A stretch of 64,000 nt of DNA from Desmodus rotundus (taxonomy: Eukaryota; Chordata; Mammalia; Chiroptera; Phyllostomidae): assembly GCF_022682495.2 (NCBI RefSeq), contig NC_071393.1:119986239-120050238 (forward strand), written 5' to 3'. The position numbers and the translations under genes are program-made. Every line of letters starts with the position of its first letter. Positions within the stretch are counted from its first letter, which is position 1. The notes under the pieces were generated by a model, which worked only from the letters and a program-made list of their open reading frames with translations, was not told where the DNA came from and ran no database searches. Shown here in pieces: positions 56,820 to 64,000 of the stretch.

Positions 56820-56985
56820 CTTTGGGATTAGGGGCAGGTTTCGCCATCTGTGAAAAGACAATAATACTGACTAGTACCAACCTCACAGAGCTGATATGAG
56901 GGTCAAATGCATATGCATCGAAAGCACTTAGTACATTGCCTCACAGAGATAAAGTGTTAAGAAAGAGTTGATACAATAATCATTA
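56820..56985 (+). mobile_element. MIR SINE, 3' half
   Basis: 'TTTCGCCATCTGTGAAAAGA', 'CAACCTCACAGAGCTGATAT', 'GAGGGTCAAATGCATATGCA', 'GCACTTAGTACATTGCCTCA' follow MIR in order. Confidence 0.75.
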
Positions 56986-57639
56986 TGCTTCACTTCATAA
57001 TCACAGTGCCCTGGCCAAACTCCGTTCAGGTCTGGGGGCCCCACTGCATTTTGAGGATGTGCACCCTTGCCCGAAACCTCAGAGTGGTGGGAGCTACAGT
57101 GGAGGAAGGACAGCAAGGGTGGGCGCAAGCTGAGTGTACGGTCACCGAGCAGTGCAGCAGAAAGGGAATCTTCCTGAAGATGCTTCCGGTCATCATCGAT
57201 GTCTTGGATTCTCCAGGGAAAAGGATGCTGGGGCTGGCAGCAAACACGTGGGAGGTAAAGAAAGTAAGATTGAGATTGACCAGCTCTCCTGTGTCTGTCT
57301 GGAACCCCAGACCCAGAGCCAATTTGTGAAGGTTTTTTTGTTGCAATTATGATGCCCTAAGGGACTGATGAGGGATATAGGAAATTTACTTCTACGTTGT
57401 ACATACCCATGTCTCGACACCTGTTCTTCATTTTTATATGTGTCAGGTATCATCTCATATTTTGAGTGCATTTGCCTCTGGACAAATGTTTCTCACCTGC
57501 CTCTTTCCTAGTTGGTGGCTCTAATGTGCCACAAGCCTGAAAAACCTAACTGTGCTTATGCTCAAATCAAGCCCCACCTACTTCTCTCTGCTTTTTGTGT
57601 AACTCAACGAGGCAGTCTTTAAATAGAGGAAAACATTAT
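56986..57639. other. Unique, less AT-rich sequence with overlapping open frames
   Basis: 57000-57350 is richer in GC and has open frames of 106-114 codons on both strands and 72 codons in a third. Overlapping frames on both strands are expected of stop-poor GC-rich DNA. No domain is recognised and no start or splice context singles one out. Confidence 0.4.
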
Positions 57640-57740
57640 AACTAGGATTTGTGAGACTTGGATTCAAGTTCTGCTTATTTGTTTTTTCCTACTTGTTCTG
57701 TGGTCTTCTTCAAGTCTCTTGATTTCTTCAGATGAAGCAA
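57640..57740 (+). mobile_element. MIR SINE fragment, left arm of an inverted pair
   Basis: 'GTGAGACTTGGATTCAAGTT', 'CTACTTGTTCTGTGGTCTTC' and 'TTCAAGTCTCTTGATTTCTT' follow the MIR core. Confidence 0.6.
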
Positions 57741-57870
57741 AAACCCATTTTATAGATGGGGAAACCGGCAGTCAGAGAAGAACCCGGCTAGAAAAGACAA
57801 GAATGAGAATTCAAACTCTAGGTCTGTCCAACTCAATACCTACGTTCTTTCTGCTTTGTGGCACTCTTTT
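57741..57870 (-). mobile_element. MIR SINE fragment, right arm of an inverted pair
   Basis: 'CATTTTATAGATGGGGAAAC', 'CGGCAGTCAGAGAAGAACCC' and 'GAATTCAAACTCTAGGTCTG' are reverse MIR. It meets the forward fragment at 57640 tail to tail. Confidence 0.55.
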
Positions 57871-57980
57871 CAAGTATTGAAAATAATGAAAAATATAAGT
57901 ATTGCAATCTACAGATATTGATATATTATCAGTAAGTCATCTTGGAATAAAAACAGACTTGTACAACTAACTATATTTCA

Positions 57981-58210
57981 GACAGTCATATCAGTTACCG
58001 CCACCATCCAGGTTTCCTCAAGGGGCTGCGCATTGATGACTAAAAATCTCTGTGGTGCACGCATGGGGTGTGGGAAGTGGACAGCATGGTGGAGTTTGGG
58101 CTGGGAACAGACCCAGAGCGCCGAACAGCAGGCAGCACTGCTGTTGGCAGAGGAGCGGAGGAGGCTCGGGCTTACCCATGCCGTCATGGCAAAAATAGCA
58201 CGGAACAGCT
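57981..58210 (+). other. Possible exon or unknown GC-richer block
   Basis: A plausible acceptor 'CTAACTATATTTCAG' ends at about 57980 and a GT donor context 'AACAGCTG|GTGAGCTG' lies near 58211. Between them one frame is open for about 78 codons in DNA richer in GC and CpG than either side. The pyrimidine tract is weak, and I recognise no protein. A lncRNA exon, a conserved element or chance are all possible. Confidence 0.2.
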
Positions 58211-58731
58211 GGTGAGCTGTCAGAACGATCTTAAGGAGGCAATGTGAAATGTCTCTGCTTGGTGCTTTATCGGAGAGTTACTCGGACAGAACTGAATCGC
58301 CAGGGAAGCAACAAGCAAAGTGGGAACTCACCCTTCCCTGGCCTTTCATCCATCTGTAATGCGGTCCCACATCACAGACCTCCCTCACCCATGTAGACCC
58401 CATTTGCATAGTCTCCCCGCCACCCACCTGACCCAGAGATCTGCATGCACACACCCAAAGAGGTAACAATGAAGAAAACTGCATTTAAATACTTACAGAT
58501 ATTTCATCAAGAAAAAATGTAAAGAGGCATTGGGCATGTTAGCAATTATGGCATTTTTGGAAGAGAGACCTTTTTAAGTAGTCATGGTTGAGTCCTGATA
58601 TGGCTCTGGTTATTTCGTGGAGTAGTTTAAATATGTATCTGAATGAAATTTTTAACTGTAATTAAAACTTTCTCGTGATTGGTGAATTCAGTGAAGCGAC
58701 AAGGGTAGAAATGCAGCAAAGAAAGAACACA
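58211..58731. other. Unique non-coding sequence
   Basis: Nothing recognised. Confidence 0.35.
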
Positions 58732-58982
58732 TACCATATTTTTTGGACTATATGATGCACAGGACCATAAGACGCACCTAGGTTTTAGAGGAGGGAAATA
58801 GGAAAAACAAATTTTGAAGCAAAATATGTGGTCCTGCTCCTGCCTCCTGTGACCCCGCTCTACCACCACCCTTCTTCCCAACCCCCAGAGAGCCAGGTAA
58901 ACTACATTCAGACTATAAGATGCGCCCACATTTTCCTCCCAAATTTGGGGGGGTTGCATCTTATAGTCCGAAAAATACGGTA
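58732..58982. mobile_element. TA-flanked DNA-transposon MITE
   Basis: Flanked by TA at 58732-58733 and 58981-58982. The terminal inverted repeats are about 28 bp: the left begins CCATATTTTTTGGACTATAT and the right, read in reverse, begins CCGTATTTTTCGGACTATAA. About 250 bp, without an ORF. The TA duplication suggests a Tc1/mariner-type transposase acting in trans. Two further copies of the end motif (GACCATAAGACGCACC near 58764, GACTATAAGATGCGCC near 58912) lie inside. The family name is not known to me. Confidence 0.78.
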
Positions 58983-60593
58983 GACAGAAATGATAGTCTT
59001 GAGCAGAGTATGAAGCTATTTCTGCAGTAGGAGGAAAAATAAATTAAAGACCAACCTCTTGCGTCACACTGCAAAGTTGCTTTCTGCTGGGAACAGTTTG
59101 GGTAATCTGAAATAGCTGAAGTCATGAATTTTTTGTGTTATTGTAGCTAAGGAAAGAGCAGTTGTAGCCAGAGAATCAGGTGGTGTGCTTTTGGATGTGA
59201 CCTTGAATAGAGGCTGCTACCTTTTGGCTTCCACTTCAGATAATAAATCCTTCTCCCTCTCCTTCTCAGGGGAAGATGAATGAATCAGGTGCTTCAGAGA
59301 CTTCTGAAGAAATGGTTTTAGTAAATGCAGCAATTGGGCATTTAAATAAAATAGCAGTTATCCATATAGGGATATTATTGCAGTTACTCATGTTGTTGTC
59401 TCTACAGTGTAATTCTTTGGAGTTGAAAACAAATAGCAATAGTCTGTACAATAGATGCAATGAGAAAAAACAGAGAGAGAATTTACATAAGTCAAGGAGT
59501 CCAGATTAATTTTATAGCGCAGTGAATTGATTTTTTCCCTTGGATTTTTAAGTGACTGATAATCTTTCCATTTGTGGGATAGAATTCTTTGCTTTTAATG
59601 ATATAGGAATATTCTGCAAATTGTTGTAAAGCATTGCTTATAAGTGGTTTTAAGAGAATAATGATGCTTGTATATGGCTATTTTAGCAATTTTGGTACCT
59701 AATATTGATGCATTCTTTTGGATTCAAGCAAAGAACATGCATATCAGTATTTGGAGTTCATATCTTTTCCCAAACTAGCAATGATTAGTGTTTCCATCCT
59801 AATGTCCACACTAGCTTGACTATTACCAGGAAACATGTGTTGAATGTGAATAATAAACAAACCATGTGTTGCCCATGATCTTGGTACCACTTACTAATCC
59901 TTTTGCTTGTTTTACAATTTGGCCTTTTTCTTTTTATATTGATTACCAATAGGATCTTTGCAAAATCCTAATGTAGCACCAAAATTATCTCCCTATATTT
60001 TAACTCCTATAAACAAAATGAGTTTTGGCCTTGCTGGGAAATTGAATTTCCTCAAAAACACACACACTCTTTAAAAGCTCAAGCTTAGCTTCAGTTCAGT
60101 CATAGGAAGTTTTTCAGTAATTTATGTTCTACTTGCCATGGTCCATCCATTTTTAAGATATTTGGAGTAAAAATGACATTATCATAATATAGATGAAATA
60201 GAAATTATCCTGACCATTGGTGCACCACCAGCAGAATAGACTGGTGGTCTCAAATATAGAGAGATCTTCTAAGCTCGTGACATTTCCAGAAGACTCTCCC
60301 ATTGGCTTTAAGGTATGAGAGGGGGTTCTACTAGTGACTAAGGGAAGCTGAACGAACAGGTAACTTCTAAATGATTACTGTCTATTTAGAATGGATTATA
60401 ACACCAAAATTTTGCAAATTCAAAGGTTTAAATTACATGCAAAGGAGGACTATAACTTGGCAGTTTCTTCTTTAATGTATGTGGAGTTTAAAAAAAGAAA
60501 GCTGTATGGCCATTTTCTTGCATTTGGGTCACAACTTCAAAGTCAGTACCAATCAGGAAAAGTCTTTGAGCCTTTCGCTTCCTGAAGCTGAGT
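58983..60593. other. Unique non-coding sequence
   Basis: AT-rich. No gene or repeat recognised. Frames are 77 codons or shorter. Confidence 0.4.
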
Positions 60594-61085
60594 ATATTAG
60601 TCCTTGCTTGATAATGCTGCATAACTAAACCACAGCAAAATTTAGTGGCTTCTAATGTTAAGTGTTGATCTCCATATTCCACAGGCCTGCAGACAGACTG
60701 AAGTTTGTTTTATCTCAGCTGGGCTCAGCATGGTAGCTCTTCTTTGGGCTGCAGGTGACCTAGGATGAGCTCTAGGCTGAAATTCGGTTCAGGTCTGTCC
60801 TATGTGCTGTGATTCTGGGGCTCAGGCTGAAGGGTCATTGGCTCCCTGGGGCATATTCTTGTCATGGTACACTCTAGAGCACGAAAGGGCAACCCAAACT
60901 ATAGAAACACTCGGAAAGCCTCCGCTTGCATCACATCCACTTCTGTTCCGTTGGCCACACAGGTCGTGTTGCAATGCCATAGTCATGGGGTGTGAAACGA
61001 TTTTTGTTTTCTTACAGTGGAAAGACACTGTAAAGTTACACAATATTCCAGTGAGTGAAGAAATGGGGAGATAATTTAATTTACA
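60594..61085 (-). mobile_element. LTR, ERVL-MaLR type, diverged
   Basis: Plus-strand order is 'TATTAGTCCTTGCTTGATAA', 'TGCTGCATAACTAAACCACA', 'AAATTTAGTGGCTTCTAATG', 'TTATCTCAGCTGGGCTCAGC', 'CACTTCTGTTCCGTTGGCCA', with an ending near 61085. It resembles the copy at 6010 in reverse orientation but is more degraded. No viral coding DNA. Confidence 0.65.
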
Positions 61086-62339
61086 ACATGACCAACCCTA
61101 ATTACCTATTTGGTTATACTTGATACCACAGTTTAGACTTTTAGATGGATAGGAGATCAGAAGTCACCCAGGTTAAACCCCCTCCGAATGCAGAAATTCC
61201 CTCCACAACAGTTCTGCCGGGTGCACTTTCAGTGGCTGCTTGAGTTTCCCCGGTTGTTTTCCCGCGGATCTGCAAGACAGCCTGCTTTACTGGAGGAACA
61301 TTCTAATGGTGAAGAAAAAATCGTATTTTTATTCAGAATTTGTCTCCCTCTATATCGTTCCCACTCCTCAGAAGTCTAAGCTCAGGAAGAGAGGTGAATA
61401 GGTACTCCTTTCTTCCTGGGATAATTCTTTGTGATGACAGCTAGCCCTTTTCTCTCACCAGGTATTGGCTTTCCTAGTTTCCATAACCATTCCTCAAATG
61501 ACGTGAAAGCGTTTCCCCAAATTCCACCATTCTTGTCATGCTTCTGTGGACTGTCATTAAAGCCTGTTGATGACTCTATTAAGGCAGAGTGTTTATTAGA
61601 GAGCAGAATGCTCTGCCCTTTGCCTGACTCCTGCTGGGCACAGGGAGGTCATTACTGCCTCCAATAGCAACCCTCTTCTATCCATGCATCCAGTTTACCT
61701 GCACTTTTTAAAATAGAGATTCTATCCCACTTCTAGATCCTGTTGAGCTCCTGGTCCTCTAATACCTTCAGCTCTTCTTCCTGAACTCCATTCTGACTGA
61801 ATCATCCCAATCTTATACCTACGTAATTACTTTATGTAAATGAATCTATATGTATCTTAGTTAACTGTTATTGTGTTTTATTCCCTGTTATCTCAGTGTC
61901 TCTGAGCACTTGCGTTCTAACATTCGACATATAAGACAGGTGTGAACTTGTAACCATGGCTTCTCTTTCTTCATCTGAGTCGTCGATACAAGTATTGACC
62001 AGGTAGTTGCTAAGGACTTAGTCTTGCAGTCAATCCTGTAAGATCTGGCCATCTTTTTAGTGAGTCATCTATAAATCCTTGTAATGTGTAAGCAATCCCC
62101 ATTGTTCACCACTGTGATCTCACATATATCATTATGGACCTTGTTTGATGCTTTGTTGTGATTTTTACACTCAGTCCACATCATTCTCTTAATCTTCCCA
62201 TTGGGTCAATGTATTCTCAAAAAAATGAGATTGGTTTGGTGTGACTATTGTTAATGAAGCTGTGCTAGCTCATTGCATCTTCTCTTAGTTTCTAAGGCCC
62301 AGAGGTCACAAAGTCAAATGCCCATAAAGGCCCAGCAGG
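61086..62339. other. Unique non-coding sequence
   Basis: Nothing firm. 61700-61900 has weak L2-like wording and is not called. Frames are 78 codons or shorter. Confidence 0.35.
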
Positions 62340-62387
62340 TAGTAAATATTTAGATCAAAGGCTGATAGTAAATACTTAGATCCAAAG
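62340..62387. repeat. Two-copy 26-bp tandem repeat
   Basis: TAGTAAATATTTAGATCAAAG (first 20 bases quoted in part by position 62340-62359) recurs as a variant at 62366-62387 with about two changes, period 26. Confidence 0.75.
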
Positions 62388-62582
62388 TCTTTTTTGTGAA
62401 CAGGAATATCCATCCTTCACCTATTCATCTTTGCCAGCTGAAAAAAATCCTTTTGTGACCCAATTTCACCTGCCATTTTACGATTCCTCTTCTAAGTAAG
62501 TTGACAGGTCTGTTACGTGTATGAATGTATATCCTTCTCCATTTTGAAAACAAGGACGTATTGGTACATCTCCTGCCATAGC

Positions 62583-62840
62583 TTTTTTTTTTTAATTGTT
62601 TTTCAAGTACAGTTGTTTGCCTTTTCCGTTCACCACTCTCCCCCAACCCCAGCCATCCCCACCTCCCTCCCCTGATTCCGTCCCCCTTGGTTTTGTCCAT
62701 GTGTCCTTTGTAGATGTTCCTGAAAACCCTTCCCCCCTTTCCCCCTATTATCCCTTCCCACCTCCTCTCTGGTTACTGTCAGTTTGTTCTTAATTTCAAT
62801 GTCTCTGGTTATATTTTGCTTGCTTGTTTGTTTTATAAGG
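62583..62840 (-). mobile_element. LINE-1 3' UTR, bat lineage, 5'-truncated
   Basis: T-run at 62583-62593, then 'TTGTTTTTCAAGTACAGTTG', a C-rich region, 'GGTTTTGTCCATGTGTCC', 'CTCTCTGGTTACTGTCAGTT', 'TCAATGTCTCTGGTTATATT' and 'TTGCTTGCTTGTTTGTTTTA', the reverse strand of the same 3' UTR as the copy at 54790. No ORF2 sequence remains. Confidence 0.9.
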
Positions 62841-63019
62841 GACCACGAAGGTCCCAGTTTAGTCGCAAGTCAATTTAAAAATTCCCTCTATAATGTCTCT
62901 AACAAATGATTGTATAGATTTTTTTTTAATTTTACATCTATCTAATTAGGATGATCTCACTACATCACAGTGCCACTGCTACTATTCCTCCTTCCTTTGT
63001 GTTTTAGAGGAAAAATTGG

Positions 63020-63740
63020 CTTGTACTCTTTTCACAGTTGATTCTACCTGTGTCCTTGGCCTCCTGCTCTTTGGCTCTTCTGAGATTCCGTGCCATCTGT
63101 TACCTCATCCCTGTTTTATCTGTTATATTTCCTCTCCTCTACCTCTTCCCCGTCTGTTCACAACATGGTCAAATGTATCTAAAATAATTTTTTTTGTCAT
63201 TTCATTCAATGGCTTCCCGAAACCTACTTGAAGAGAGTTTATGTCCTTAATACAACATTCAAAGCCAGTTTTGATATGGTCTCAACCTTCCTTTTAATCC
63301 AGCAAAACCCATTTCTCCCTGGTACATATACTATGTTCTGGCCAAACTTGTCCATTGATCAGACTTTATGTTTCTCTTAATCTTTGCTTTTGGCCCCGCT
63401 AGTCCCATTTCTTTTAATGCTGTTTCATCAATCTTGTTTTCACTCCTTTCACTTATTGAAATCCTCAATGTCCTTCACAACCTAGTCTATGAGTCACCTC
63501 TTTCATGAAGCCTTCTTTGCTCTCCTTAGCTGAATAACGATTTCCATCGAAGTCCTATTGAATTTTGTTTGTGTGTTATTGCCTTTGCCATTTTCTATAT
63601 TTAACAGCTTTTTTGTTCATGTCTTATCTCATCTACTGGTTGAAAATCTACACTATTTCCTATCCATCTTTTTATCTTTAGGATCTAGCACAATTCTTTG
63701 TAGTATGTACTCAATAAATTCTTATTGGTTGATGAAATAA
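63020..63740 (+). mobile_element. L2 LINE, long 3' copy
   Basis: 'TCAATGGCTTCCCGAAACCT', 'TTCAAAGCCAGTTTTGATAT', 'GTTCTGGCCAAACTTGTCCA', 'TCCTTCACAACCTAGTCTAT', 'TTTCATGAAGCCTTCTTTGC', 'GATCTAGCACAATTCTTTGT', 'AGTATGTACTCAATAAATTC' and 'TTATTGGTTGATGAAATAAT' follow the L2 3' UTR in full order to the terminus. The best preserved L2 of the window. Confidence 0.85.
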
Positions 63741-63914
63741 TTCTGAGATTCATTAATAATGATCATTCTAACTATTTTTCAAAATCATACTCAGTTCTCT
63801 GTATTTTGGGACAGCTGCTCTTGAGATTGATATAACACAAATTTTCTCTCTATAAGACAAAAGAAAACAGCCTTTATTTTTTATCTTGTCTGTTACAGAT
63901 ATTGCACTAGGTTT

Positions 63915-64000
63915 CTTTCATATTACATATATGTTATTACTTTATATCTTCCTAAAGATCCTGTTTGGCAGATTTGGCGTTCTTATCTAGATGAAGAAAC
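63915..64000 (-). mobile_element. MIR SINE, cut by the window end
   Basis: 'CATATTACATATATGTTATT', 'TATCTTCCTAAAGATCCTGT', 'CTTATCTAGATGAAGAAAC' are the reverse complement of the MIR 3' half. It continues past 64000. Confidence 0.65.

Noticed and set aside
56985..57346. Overlapping 114- and 106-codon frames on opposite strands
   Set aside because: Open frames on both strands in GC-richer DNA point to low stop density rather than coding. No domain seen.
57994..58010. Kozak-like start site ACCGCCACCATC
   Set aside because: The start codon is ATC, not ATG, and no supporting transcript evidence is visible.

Overview
This window is nuclear DNA of a mammal, and almost certainly of a yangochiropteran bat. 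The main evidence is at least four tRNA-derived VES-type SINEs, a family known from bats, together with the matching bat-type LINE-1 3' ends. Two short DNA-transposon derivatives (one hAT-like, one flanked by TA) and many old mammalian repeats (MIR, L2, MLT1/MLT2-type LTRs, MER5-like, RTE) agree with this. There are no operons, tRNA or rRNA genes, CRISPR arrays or CpG islands, and no recognisable protein-coding gene. The longest open frame is 151 codons and overlaps an old L2 remnant. The window is best read as intergenic or deep intronic DNA, with repeat copies set in AT-rich unique sequence.

Layout. 1-12.4 kb: unique DNA, two or three LTRs (about 1.86-2.25, 6.0-6.55, 9.56-10.33 kb), MIR and L2 remnants, an RTE-type LINE 3' coding remnant at 8.0-8.2 kb, and a conserved-looking block at 7.44-7.87 kb that contains a well-formed 51-nt candidate exon. 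12.4-23 kb: mostly unique, with three VES SINEs, an old L1 3' end and a 5'-truncated bat L1 on the minus strand. 23-35 kb: MIR, an old L1, a short young L1, an L2 copy holding two nested insertions, and a hAT-like MITE. 35-48 kb: a GATA microsatellite, an MLT2-like LTR, two large L2 remnants with a near-identical 59-60 bp local duplication, an MLT1-like LTR, and a MIR split by an L1 insertion. 48-64 kb: MIR/L2 remnants, an enhancer-like block at 52.2-52.7 kb, the clearest L1 insertion of the window (54.79-55.57 kb, with target-site duplication and a possible short 3' transduction), further LTRs, a TA-flanked MITE with an unusual iterated end motif, and an L1 end followed by a long L2 copy.

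Function. Nothing here forms a gene system. The parts most likely to act in the host are several homeodomain/POU/SOX/RUNX-motif-rich unique blocks that look like developmental non-coding elements, and two candidate exons (7759-7809 and about 57981-58210). All are hypotheses from sequence appearance only; no alignment or expression data were available. Family names for repeats rest on remembered consensus features, so subfamily names and exact ends are approximate. No new biological system was found.
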